A stretch of 51,993 nt of DNA from Sulfuricurvum sp. GTDB taxonomy: Bacteria; Campylobacterota; Campylobacteria; Campylobacterales; Sulfurimonadaceae. The stretch is taken from the NCBI GenBank assembly GCA_028710885.1, contig JAQTTG010000010.1:1-51993 (forward strand), read 5' to 3'. Position numbers and translations under genes: made by a program. The notes under the pieces were generated by a model. It was not told the DNA's origin, ran no database searches, and saw only the letters and a list, made by a program, of their open reading frames with translations. Below, piece after piece: positions 16,227-23,008 of the stretch (the first letter of the stretch is position 1; the number at the start of each line of letters is the position of its first letter).

Positions 16227-16391
16227 TTAAATATCCTCACTCGTTCGATGCCTTCTCCATCGAGTTGTTCTTGTCTGACAGCAATCAGACAACTCATCCT
16301 CTCCTTCAGGCTTACAAAACAAACCACACTTCTCGCAAGTAAAATAAAGCTTCAATCCTGTTACAGTTGCTGAAATTGAATTGCCAATCAT
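16227..16391 (-). CDS. Small zinc-finger-like protein (54 aa)
   Basis: A 54-residue frame from ATG 16391 to TAA 16227. It reads MIGNSISATVTGLKLYFTCE, with CEKCGLFC and a later DCC forming a possible zinc-binding set, and ends in a basic tail (RWRRHRTSEDI). The start codon overlaps the stop of the preceding gene as TGATG, indicating translational coupling. It fills what would otherwise be a 180-base gap. No function is known. Confidence 0.65.
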   Translation of the reverse strand: MIGNSISATVTGLKLYFTCEKCGLFCKPEGEDELSDCCQTRTTRWRRHRTSEDI

Positions 16392-16672
16392 CAACCAACC
16401 CTCCGGCCTCTTTCATCAGCAAAATGATGAAACGACCCAACGCCAACATAATAAGCATCATCATAGTAACAAGTGTCATAAGGATCTTCTTTCAACATGT
16501 CAGCGGATATCAATTCTGTATATTCTTTCAATTGTCCATCGTCCATAGCTGCAAAAGTTCGATCCCTCCCTTTGTCCCTCTGCTCTTTCCATTGCTTTTT
16601 AGAAAAATACAACTTCCCTGTCAATCCTGATTCTGTTAGCTTCTGGCTGAAATCAATTCCTTCTCTTCCCAT
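16391..16672 (-). CDS. Hypothetical phage protein
   Basis: A 93-residue protein I do not recognise. It has a lysine-rich central segment (GKLYFSKKQWKEQRDKGRDR) and an acidic/aromatic region (DPYDTCYYDDAYYVGVG) before a basic end. It starts after AAAGGAG and a TATAAT element 23 bases upstream, so it may open a transcription unit within the sugar cluster, although it shows no relation to sugar enzymes. Confidence 0.55.
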   Translation of the reverse strand: MGREGIDFSQKLTESGLTGKLYFSKKQWKEQRDKGRDRTFAAMDDGQLKEYTELISADMLKEDPYDTCYYDDAYYVGVGSFHHFADERGRRVG

Positions 16673-16695
16673 ATTTTCTCCTTTCGTTCATATAT

Positions 16696-16701
16696 ATTAT
16701 A
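16696..16701 (-). promoter_or_regulatory. Possible -10 element (TATTATAATATATA) before gene 16391-16672
   Basis: The minus strand reads GTATTATAATATATATG, ending 23 bases before the ATG at 16672. The element lies between the DegT aminotransferase gene and this gene. No TTGACA-like hexamer is visible at standard spacing. Confidence 0.5.
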
Positions 16702-16710
16702 ATACTTTTA

Positions 16711-17814
16711 TCACCATTCCTTCGACAAATCTAAACCCGGATAAATAGGAAAGGAAACCACATTATCATACAGATATTGAGAATTTGGAAAATAATCCTT
16801 TTTTCTGATAGGGAAAGCATCAGGAAATTCATGACAAGCATATGTTCCAATTCCTGTTTCAAACCCGTGATGCTTTAGATAATTAATTACTGTTGGCCTT
16901 GTTCCGGGAACACATAAAGGAGTATAAGATTGGTAAATGTTTCTATAACCATCAGGAGACACAACCATCTTAGACAAAACAGAATCGCTCTTGATAATCT
17001 CATCCCATTGCTTTGCCACTTCTTGCCTTTTCTGTATGATAGTTCCAATCTTTTTCAACTGAGCCAATCCAATTGCAGCTGTTATATCAGACATCTTATA
17101 ATTGAAGCCTTTTCTATCAAATTGAATCTCACCTGTTCTTCTGTGAGCTCTTTCCATTCCAAAGGAAGAAAGCTTTCTGATCCTCTCAGCCCAAAGACGA
17201 TTAGAAGTTACAACAATCCCGCCTTCTCCCGTTGTTATCCCTTTTCTGGCATGTAAAGAAAAGCATCCCAGATCACCCTGAATTCCAACCATTCTCCTGT
17301 TAGTTTTTACATAAGATGCTCCAAAAGAACAAGCAGCATCTTCTATCAAGTAAATTTTTCTATTCTTGGCGACTGAATAATTCTCCTTGAGTTCACTTTT
17401 GATTTCATTCATTCCCGGACATGGTTGACCAAACAGGTGGACAACAATAACTGCTTTGGTGCTTGGTGTTATTGCCTTGACAAAATCTCGATGCCTTATG
17501 CTATATGCCTGCAATCCCACATCGGTAAATACTGGCCTTGCTCCTGTTTGCATTACCGCCAATGCCGTTGCTGGAAAAGTATAATCAGGAACAATTACAT
17601 CATCGCCTCTTCCAATCCCTAATGCAACCAGAGACAGATACAATGCAGAAGTACAATTGGAAACGGTAATGGCATGTTCGCATTCTATGAATTTGCAGAT
17701 AGCATCCTCAAATTCTTCACACTTTTTCCCTTGAGCAATCCAACCAGAATCCATTACCTCCTTGACGGCATCAATCTCTTCTTGTCCATAATAAGGACTT
17801 GTTAAAGGAATCAT
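16711..17814 (-). CDS. DegT/DnrJ/EryC1/StrS-family PLP sugar aminotransferase
   Basis: A 367-residue sugar aminotransferase. It begins MIPLTSPYYGQEEIDAV, has GWIAQGKKCEEFE, then SNCTSALYLSL (phosphate-binding turn), VIVPDYTFPATALAV, LIEDAACSFGA, and SLHARKGITTGEGG with the PLP-binding lysine. NYKMSDITAAIGLAQL is also diagnostic. The family transfers an amino group from glutamate to a keto sugar nucleotide; WbpE, FdtB/QdtB and PglE belong here. With the oxidoreductases and acyltransferases nearby it would make the amino sugar acylated next. ATG 17814 was chosen over an in-frame TTG at 17820. Confidence 0.9.
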   Translation of the reverse strand: MIPLTSPYYGQEEIDAVKEVMDSGWIAQGKKCEEFEDAICKFIECEHAITVSNCTSALYLSLVALGIGRGDDVIVPDYTFPATALAVMQTGARPVFTDVGLQAYSIRHRDFVKAITPSTKAVIVVHLFGQPCPGMNEIKSELKENYSVAKNRKIYLIEDAACSFGASYVKTNRRMVGIQGDLGCFSLHARKGITTGEGGIVVTSNRLWAERIRKLSSFGMERAHRRTGEIQFDRKGFNYKMSDITAAIGLAQLKKIGTIIQKRQEVAKQWDEIIKSDSVLSKMVVSPDGYRNIYQSYTPLCVPGTRPTVINYLKHHGFETGIGTYACHEFPDAFPIRKKDYFPNSQYLYDNVVSFPIYPGLDLSKEW

Positions 17815-17816
17815 AA

Positions 17817-18101
17817 TCAAGTCTTACTACTTGAAAAGCAATTTAAATGGACAAATGAAAACAGATCAAAAAACCATCCTCTTGTTAATCGCTTACTATC
17901 TTCCTGCTTTTTCTTTAGCTGCCTTTGCTCTATTCTCCATTTCTTGAGATTTTCAATATTTTCTCTGGTTGTGATATCTTTTGCCGGAAAATATCTCCTC
18001 AATTCAACCATGCTTCTACTTGCACACCGTGGACAAAATTCATCCTCCTGCCTATAAATTGTATCGCAATCTAAGCACACAACAGCCTCCCTAACATACA
18101 T
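17817..18101 (-). CDS. Small zinc-ribbon protein
   Basis: A 94-residue protein with CLDCDTIYRQEDEFCPRC near the N-terminus, a four-cysteine zinc ribbon, followed by a basic helical stretch (KKWRIEQRQLKKKQEDSK) and a C-terminal hydrophobic tail. Proteins of this shape are frequent small genes of phages; a nucleic acid or regulatory role is possible. AAGGAGG lies at good spacing before the ATG. Confidence 0.65.
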   Translation of the reverse strand: MYVREAVVCLDCDTIYRQEDEFCPRCASRSMVELRRYFPAKDITTRENIENLKKWRIEQRQLKKKQEDSKRLTRGWFFDLFSFVHLNCFSSSKT

Positions 18102-18113
18102 GTCAGCCTCCTT

Positions 18114-18566
18114 TCAGCAACACCATCCTGTTTTTAGAATCCTTTTTGCAGGGTTTCCAGCAACAATTGTATAGTCGGGAATATTTTCTGTTACAACCGC
18201 ACCAGCTCCGATCATAGCACCAGCACCAATTGTAACACCCGGCAATATGATGGATCCTGCCCCAATACTTGCCTTTGTCTTGACCAATATCTTTTCCCAC
18301 GCTTGCTTATGGGAGGGAGGATATTTATCATTGCAGAAAACAACTCCCGGCCCAATAAAGCAATCGTCCTCAATTGTAACGCCCTCTGGGATAAAGCAAT
18401 GAGCCCCAATCCTGCAATTATTGCCAATCTCAACCTCTGGCCCAATCTCAACAAAAGCCCCAATGTTACAATTTTCTCCTATGCTACAATTTCCATAGAT
18501 ATTGACTAATTCTGGATGCCAGATTTTAACACTTTCTGAAATACAGCTATTTTTATCAATCGGCAT
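18114..18566 (-). CDS. Hexapeptide-repeat sugar N-acetyltransferase (WbpD/QdtC-like)
   Basis: A 150-residue left-handed beta-helix protein made of hexapeptide repeats (IGENCNIGAFVEIGPEVEIG, IGAGSIILPGVTIGAGAMIG) with the closing VAGNPAKRI. The loop GPGVVFCNDKYPPSHKQ is typical of the WbpD, FdtC and QdtC group, which acetylate the 3-amino group of nucleotide sugars with acetyl-CoA. It is encoded directly before the DegT aminotransferase (one small gene between), the arrangement expected for consecutive steps. The substrate is inferred from context. Confidence 0.82.
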   Translation of the reverse strand: MPIDKNSCISESVKIWHPELVNIYGNCSIGENCNIGAFVEIGPEVEIGNNCRIGAHCFIPEGVTIEDDCFIGPGVVFCNDKYPPSHKQAWEKILVKTKASIGAGSIILPGVTIGAGAMIGAGAVVTENIPDYTIVAGNPAKRILKTGWCC

Positions 18567-18567
18567 C

Positions 18568-18723
18568 TCAGGCCTCCGTTACGAAGAAGGAATCCTTTCC
18601 AACTTCTACACATATAGATTCTTGTTCGCTAAACATTCCAGAATCAACATCAATATACTCAATCTCTAAATCATCAGTCACACCTTCTAACTCAACCTTT
18701 TCCTTGAATTCTCCCCAATTCAT
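18568..18723 (-). CDS. Small acidic phage protein (51 aa)
   Basis: A 51-residue acidic frame, MNWGEFKEKVELEGVTDDLE followed by IEYIDVDSG, ending one base before the next gene. AGGAGGAGG lies immediately upstream of the ATG, and a TATAAT element 19 bases upstream. The pattern of WxxFKxxVExxGVxDDxExxYIDV occurs in small phage proteins of unknown function, so I take it as real. Confidence 0.7.
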   Translation of the reverse strand: MNWGEFKEKVELEGVTDDLEIEYIDVDSGMFSEQESICVEVGKDSFFVTEA

Positions 18724-18742
18724 TGGCAACCTCCTCCTATAT

Positions 18743-18748
18743 ATTATA
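18743..18748 (-). promoter_or_regulatory. Possible -10 element (TATAATATATA) before gene 18568-18723
   Basis: The minus strand reads TATAATATATAGGAGGAGG: the element abuts the ribosome binding site, so a transcript starting 6-8 bases downstream would have an extremely short leader. No -35 hexamer is evident. Confidence 0.5.
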
Positions 18749-18759
18749 ATTGTTTATTC

Positions 18760-19749
18760 TCAGAAATCGTTGTAAATAATATCTGGATTTCTGAATCCCT
18801 TTGCATACAGCTCACTATGCATAATCAGATCAAACAAGTATAAATACCTTTTCAGGATAGTCTTGGTTCTGAAATTGGCAAAAGCAAATATCCGGCTTGT
18901 AACTCCCAACTGCCTTACATACTCATAATTGCCAACAAGATTTCTAATTCTCTCCTTCAAAGTTTCTTTTCTGATCGGGATAACAGGAGTGTCAGGAAAG
19001 AAACTCATGATCCAAGGATCAAGGCAAGATAAAACCACATGACCAAGATACATGCTTTCCACCCCACTGATCCCCCATGCGGAATGAAGGCTGGTAAAGG
19101 TTGCATGGCTGTTTCTTTTCCTTTCCAGACATTCATTATTATTCAAGCCAGAGATGATATCTAACTCTATGTTGCAGCCTTCTCTTTTCAATTCATTAAT
19201 TGTATCTTGGAAAAAATCATATCCTTTCAATGGATGGCCAGCTGATCCAGCGCAAATCCTGAGTGGCTCACCTTCTTCATATGGCGCACAAAAAGGGATA
19301 TCATTCCAATCCACATCACCATAGGCAGTCATAAAGGAGTTCAAGTGATAAAAAGAGCCCAGCAACTGACTTGTAATACTCCACCCTGTTCCTGTAATTG
19401 CCGCAACCCCTGTCCTATCATGGAACTCCTTAATTGCAGCACCATTGTCTCTCAATTCTGAACCATAATATTTCACACAACAATTGTTTTTGTTCAGGAT
19501 AGTATTGAAATCAATTCCCGGCCAATTGAATATCCCTCTTCCAAAATGGAAGAAATCACATTGCTTGCACCAATCAGTTGCCTCTTTTCTTGCCTCATCT
19601 GAATTGAGAATAATATCCTTAGCATAAGAAAAGGAATCATCATGGGCAATGATACATCTGGCCTCATGTTTGGTGTATTTGTTAATTGCTCTTGTAAGAA
19701 AGGTCAGTTGACCACCTATGTTGAAATCGCTGATTATTGCTATTTTCAT
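18760..19749 (-). CDS. GT-B (family 4-like) glycosyltransferase
   Basis: A 329-residue protein starting MKIAIISDFNIGGQLTFLTR, typical of GT-B glycosyltransferases of the GT4 group. A middle strand gives LRICAGSAGHPLKGYDFF, the usual donor-domain start. SLHSAWGISGVESMYLGHVV corresponds to the E-x7-E region that contacts the donor nucleotide, though with the first Glu not obvious. It would transfer a sugar made by the neighbouring enzymes. ATG 19749 overlaps the preceding stop as ATGA and is preferred over the ATG four codons upstream. Confidence 0.78.
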   Translation of the reverse strand: MKIAIISDFNIGGQLTFLTRAINKYTKHEARCIIAHDDSFSYAKDIILNSDEARKEATDWCKQCDFFHFGRGIFNWPGIDFNTILNKNNCCVKYYGSELRDNGAAIKEFHDRTGVAAITGTGWSITSQLLGSFYHLNSFMTAYGDVDWNDIPFCAPYEEGEPLRICAGSAGHPLKGYDFFQDTINELKREGCNIELDIISGLNNNECLERKRNSHATFTSLHSAWGISGVESMYLGHVVLSCLDPWIMSFFPDTPVIPIRKETLKERIRNLVGNYEYVRQLGVTSRIFAFANFRTKTILKRYLYLFDLIMHSELYAKGFRNPDIIYNDF

Positions 19750-19931
19750 TTCTCCAACCATCTCCTTAATGCATCCGTTGCTTTCAGTTCAGGGACTACA
19801 GTGGATGAATATTTACCGGTAGTGGCCATTGCAATCACCCTGATAAAACAATAACCAACCAATGCTTCAGGAAGCTTCCAAGCCAACCATGATAGAAATT
19901 TGTCCACCATCAATCCAAATTTAATTTTCAT
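19746..19931 (-). CDS. Small amphipathic phage protein (ATTGKYS family)
   Basis: A 61-residue protein with a central hydrophobic region (WLAWKLPEALVGYCFIRVIAM) followed by ATTGKYSSTVVPELKATDAL and RRWLE. The ATTGxYSxxVVPxL motif marks a small conserved family found in many unrelated phages, function unknown. ATG 19931 overlaps the previous stop codon (ATGA). It may be membrane-associated. Confidence 0.7.
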   Translation of the reverse strand: MKIKFGLMVDKFLSWLAWKLPEALVGYCFIRVIAMATTGKYSSTVVPELKATDALRRWLEK

Positions 19932-20242
19932 TTCACCCTCTTTTCGTCTTTCAAGCAGCCCTCTATAAGCATCAAATAATTGATACAATCTCCAAATTTC
20001 TCATCAATCAAGGCCTGAGTAATTTGCTCGCCAGATAACAAAACATCATATATACATTCAATTTGTTTTGTTACCAGAGATAGAGCATATTGAGAAGGCA
20101 AGCAATTCAATCGAGCAGATCCAACTTTGAAATTATGAAGCCTGTCCTCTTCTGTGGCATACTCTTTTGCTTTCTGAATCAATGTATGTCTGCTCATTTT
20201 TACTCTTCGCTCAAACAGCTGTTCAAATTCTTTTACTCCCAT
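19928..20242 (-). CDS. Nmad1/DUF1599-like small protein
   Basis: A 104-residue helical protein with KAKEYATEEDRLHNFKVGSA in the middle and EKFGDCINYLMLIEGCL near the end. This K-x-x-EY...NF...EKxxDxxNYLxLxE pattern resembles the nucleotide modification associated domain 1 family, which sits in phage genomes with modified bases and is related in shape to MazG-like all-alpha proteins. ATG 20242 forms TGATG with the preceding stop and follows AGGAGG. The link to the deazaguanine pathway in this phage is only suggestive. Confidence 0.55.
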   Translation of the reverse strand: MGVKEFEQLFERRVKMSRHTLIQKAKEYATEEDRLHNFKVGSARLNCLPSQYALSLVTKQIECIYDVLLSGEQITQALIDEKFGDCINYLMLIEGCLKDEKRVK

Positions 20243-20976
20243 CACGCCTCCTTTTTCTTATTGGTTTCAAGCAAGGTCTGAATAAATGGATGAGGATATT
20301 GCCCATTCAATATTTCAGCATTAGGTAAAATACAATGACCACCAATCCTCCCGTATGGTGCATCAAGGACATAACGCTGTTTTCCCGGCCTACCTGTTGC
20401 CTTTACCAATTGATTGTAAAACCAGTCATATTCCTTTACCATGGCATAATTCAGCCCAATAGCCATTGCCACTTCATTGGAATATCTTGCAAGCTCAATA
20501 TTAATCCCATAGACCAAAGTTGACCTTAGTTTGAGAAATTCTGTATGCTCTGGACATGGCAATAAAACAACGTCACATTTTGCTTCCTTGAAGAAATCAC
20601 ATACAATTTCTGTGTCCTTCGTCCAACCATTTGCAACAGCATATCCGCCGACATAACGATAATGCTTAGATATTGATTCTCCCATTGTACAATGATCGCC
20701 TTCGATTGGAGAATGAATTGCATCTAATTTTCTGGAAGTACCAACTGGAACGCTGGAAAAAATTACCAATGGAACTATGTTAATCCATTTCTTGTACTTC
20801 TGAATTTCACTAACAAACTTGTCATTATAAGGAATAGCAATGAGACAAATATCCACATCTCTTTCAAAACGATTAAACGCCTTTCCCGGATCATAAACTT
20901 TTATATCATGATATTTTCCCCATGCCTCATGAATGCCCTTTCCAACTTCACCGTAACCAATCAATAATGCTTTCAT
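20242..20976 (-). CDS. Short UDP-glucose/GDP-mannose dehydrogenase-like protein
   Basis: A 244-residue relative of the nucleotide-sugar 6-dehydrogenases. It has a Rossmann start MKALLIGYGEVGKGIHEAW, SSVPVGTSRKLD, a HSPIEG segment, the helical central part (HTEFLKLRSTLVYGINIELA) and RIGGHCILPN, where the Cys corresponds to the catalytic thiol (GGHC in UDP-ManNAc dehydrogenases). It is only a little over half of the usual 420-450 residues and lacks the C-terminal UDP-binding domain. It could be a minimal WbpA/WecC-like enzyme or a redox protein with another substrate. Confidence 0.7.
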   Translation of the reverse strand: MKALLIGYGEVGKGIHEAWGKYHDIKVYDPGKAFNRFERDVDICLIAIPYNDKFVSEIQKYKKWINIVPLVIFSSVPVGTSRKLDAIHSPIEGDHCTMGESISKHYRYVGGYAVANGWTKDTEIVCDFFKEAKCDVVLLPCPEHTEFLKLRSTLVYGINIELARYSNEVAMAIGLNYAMVKEYDWFYNQLVKATGRPGKQRYVLDAPYGRIGGHCILPNAEILNGQYPHPFIQTLLETNKKKEA

Positions 20977-21224
20977 TCTTCCCTCTCAGTAATATGAATT
21001 TGTTTTTCGCCCTTGCTATAAGCCAACACAAGACCAAATCTTTGAAAAATAATTCCTTGTTTGGAGGATTCCTTGTTGACCATGTCAATTGCTTGGAGAA
21101 GATGAATTTGTGCCACATCCATTGTTGCTTGTATTTCTGGATTCGCCTTTGTTATTTCGTCAAACAATTCCAACTGTTCCTCATTTTCTTTTTCCATCAT
21201 TGGATCTGAATGCTCTTTCAACAT
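20973..21224 (-). CDS. Hypothetical phage protein
   Basis: An 83-residue protein with an acidic N-terminal helix (MMEKENEEQLELFDEITK) and a second part with AQIHLLQAIDMVN and FGLVLAYSKGEKQIHI. I do not recognise it. It is joined to the dehydrogenase-like gene by ATGA and to the Gfo/Idh/MocA gene by a 7-base overlap, and is preceded by GGGAGGAG. Confidence 0.6.
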   Translation of the reverse strand: MLKEHSDPMMEKENEEQLELFDEITKANPEIQATMDVAQIHLLQAIDMVNKESSKQGIIFQRFGLVLAYSKGEKQIHITEREE

Positions 21225-21946
21225 AACTGCTCCCTCCCAATACGCACCTTATGGATTGTTCCACTGTAACGAAAGCCATGCTCCTCACTATTTTTGTCCA
21301 GAATGTAATGAAGATAAAATACATCACGAGGCTTAATCCCTCTTCCCGCAAGTATTTCCTCATACATTCTGTTGTATAGGGCTTGCATATCCATCCCCAT
21401 CAAATCAATAGCCTTACCATTCAGGGTAATAATCTCCCGGATCTGCGTTCCTTCTGATTTTACTTCTCCCTCAAAATCAGCATCGAGCAAGATAGCAAGA
21501 TCAATGTAATGGATGAAGAACTCATAAAAGTTACCACCTGACAATCTTGGATTGCCTTTCCAGCTCTTGAAAAAATCAGCATCCCTCACCATTGTTACAT
21601 TGATCAAATCTGTTTCTGCTGGCTCTGGAAGGTTTTCCATATAACGCAATTGCATACAAATGTTGATCCGATCGTCATCAATAATCGGCTCCCAAGGCAA
21701 GCATAAAGGTTTCTCACAGATGACCTTTGCATCACTATTAGCCAGAATCCTTTTGGTGTAAAGATGATGGAGATAATTTGGGCAAGCAATAATCACATAA
21801 TCAACTCCATTATAATTCACCTCTACCTCTTTTGTCTGCTCATACTTCGGTGGATCATGAATCCACTCCAAACTGCCGCCTACATGCTGAATCGCCTTCT
21901 TATGTCTTCTTGCTGCATATCCATCCCCAATTAAACCAAACTTCAT
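21218..21946 (-). CDS. Gfo/Idh/MocA-family oxidoreductase (WbpB-like)
   Basis: A 242-residue protein starting MKFGLIGDGYAARRHKKAI, the NAD-binding motif of the Gfo/Idh/MocA family. VDYVIIACPNYLHH and VICEKPLCLP follow; the latter holds the conserved catalytic Lys of the EKP motif. SGGNFYEFFIHYIDLAILL matches the GGG-x-x-x-D-x-x-x-H-x-x-D segment. WbpB/WlbA in this family oxidise C3 of UDP-GlcNAc uronic acid, the step before DegT transamination. The protein is shorter than the usual 310-350 residues, mostly in the second domain. The sugar substrate is inferred from neighbours. Confidence 0.8.
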   Translation of the reverse strand: MKFGLIGDGYAARRHKKAIQHVGGSLEWIHDPPKYEQTKEVEVNYNGVDYVIIACPNYLHHLYTKRILANSDAKVICEKPLCLPWEPIIDDDRINICMQLRYMENLPEPAETDLINVTMVRDADFFKSWKGNPRLSGGNFYEFFIHYIDLAILLDADFEGEVKSEGTQIREIITLNGKAIDLMGMDMQALYNRMYEEILAGRGIKPRDVFYLHYILDKNSEEHGFRYSGTIHKVRIGREQLC

Positions 21947-22113
21947 TCTCCCTCCTTTATGAATCCAAGTTTATACAACATCTTAACAAATTGCTCTGGA
22001 TCTGTTTTCTCAAGAGCCAATAATTGCTCTGCCAGTTCATTTCCCTCAATTGCGCAAGATGCAAGTGCATCTAAAACCAATGAAACTTGTAGATGCTCAG
22101 TGATATTCATCAT
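21943..22113 (-). CDS. Small hypothetical protein (56 aa)
   Basis: A 56-residue frame, MMNITEHLQVSLVLDALASC then AIEGNELAEQLLALEKTDPE and a KLGFIKEGE end. Both ends overlap neighbours by ATGA, the strongest sign that it is translated. It is mostly helical and mildly acidic; no family is recognised. Confidence 0.6.
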   Translation of the reverse strand: MMNITEHLQVSLVLDALASCAIEGNELAEQLLALEKTDPEQFVKMLYKLGFIKEGE

Positions 22114-22580
22114 AGGATATCACCAAACTCTTTGTCCCATCTTTTCCAACATTTTTCTTTTTTGGGAAAATGGGCACAATTACGCACCGGATAACCAAGA
22201 TGATGCCAGCATTCTTCCCATCTTGGCTTCTTATCAGCATCAGCTTCATACCACCAGCAAGGGCAAGCGAATTTTCTCATCTCTGTTCCTGAAATAAACT
22301 CCCTGCCATCCAACCAATCCCCATAAGACATTCCACCAAAATCAGAAAACTGATACTTGCCTATTCCAACAACAATACCGGGATTGTGCTGTATAACATG
22401 CTTTACATCATCCCTCATTTTCCTTCTGCTAAAATCCTTGTACTCATAATGGTAATGATAGCAGCCTGTTCCTTTGCATTTGGCGCATACAACCGCAAAC
22501 CCGTCATATTCTGACAGCCCCATATACAACCCAGTCCCACCGCAAGCCTTGCATTCTTCATCAATCTCAATTACCGGCAT
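22110..22580 (-). CDS. DnaJ-type zinc finger protein
   Basis: A 156-residue protein with CKACGGTGLYMG and CAKCKGTGCY, two CxxCxGxG units as in DnaJ zinc fingers. It also has a WWYEADADKKPRWEECWHHLG region and C-terminal histidines and cysteines (CAHFPKKEKCW) that could form a second site. I do not know the function. It directly precedes the sugar cluster and overlaps both neighbouring genes. Confidence 0.6.
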   Translation of the reverse strand: MPVIEIDEECKACGGTGLYMGLSEYDGFAVVCAKCKGTGCYHYHYEYKDFSRRKMRDDVKHVIQHNPGIVVGIGKYQFSDFGGMSYGDWLDGREFISGTEMRKFACPCWWYEADADKKPRWEECWHHLGYPVRNCAHFPKKEKCWKRWDKEFGDIL

Positions 22581-22752
22581 AACCTATCATGTTCTCCTTT
22601 ATTATTGTTCCATCTGGTTCTTGTTTGAATATAACTTTCTTTCTGATTGCTGGAAGCGATCCTGATTGGAAAACTTTGCATTCACTTTCATAACAGAAAG
22701 ATCCGATCTTGGAATGGAATAAACATTTTTCTTCATAACATTCTGTAATCAT
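22567..22752 (-). CDS. Small cysteine-rich protein
   Basis: A 61-residue protein opening MITECYEEKCLFHSK, then SFCYESECKVF: four cysteines and a histidine in a compact N-terminal unit, with a basic, strand-like C-terminus (KKVIFKQEPDGTII). A zinc-binding fold is likely. AAGGAGG precedes the start. Function unknown. Confidence 0.6.
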   Translation of the reverse strand: MITECYEEKCLFHSKIGSFCYESECKVFQSGSLPAIRKKVIFKQEPDGTIIKENMIGYAGN

Positions 22753-22804
22753 AATCTTGCCTCCTTTCAGTTGTGATCTGTTAGTGGATCAGACTCAACA
22801 TCCT

Positions 22805-22984
22805 TCAGGCAATATTATAAGTTTTTTCAGTTGTATCTTCATGAATATTTTGTTGGTTGTTCTTTTGAATTTGATCCATCAATTTCTCGATGGTTTCTTC
22901 TTGAACTTGTATTCTGTAATGATAATCAAGTACGACCTTGAACAATTCAGCCGATGACATTGATGTAATATTTATTTCTTCCAA
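22805..22984 (-). CDS. Small helical protein with TTG start (59 aa)
   Basis: A 59-residue frame from TTG 22984, with AAGGAG six bases upstream, to TGA 22805. It reads EEINITSMSSAELFKVVLDY, then a coiled-coil-like helix (QEETIEKLMDQIQKNNQQN). It occupies most of the gap between the terminase gene and gene 22567-22752, and the strong ribosome binding site argues that it is real. A short nonsense frame also exists on the other strand. Confidence 0.5.
   Translation of the reverse strand: MEEINITSMSSAELFKVVLDYHYRIQVQEETIEKLMDQIQKNNQQNIHEDTTEKTYNIA
22814..22819 (-). promoter_or_regulatory. Possible -10 element (CTTATAATATT) upstream of gene 22567-22752
   Basis: The same TATAATAT element lies in the last codons of the 59-residue gene, about 62 bases before the next ATG. 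It is weaker evidence than the examples that sit right before a ribosome binding site. Confidence 0.3.
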
Positions 22985-23008
22985 GATAGCTCCTTCTTTC
23001 TTCCCGGA

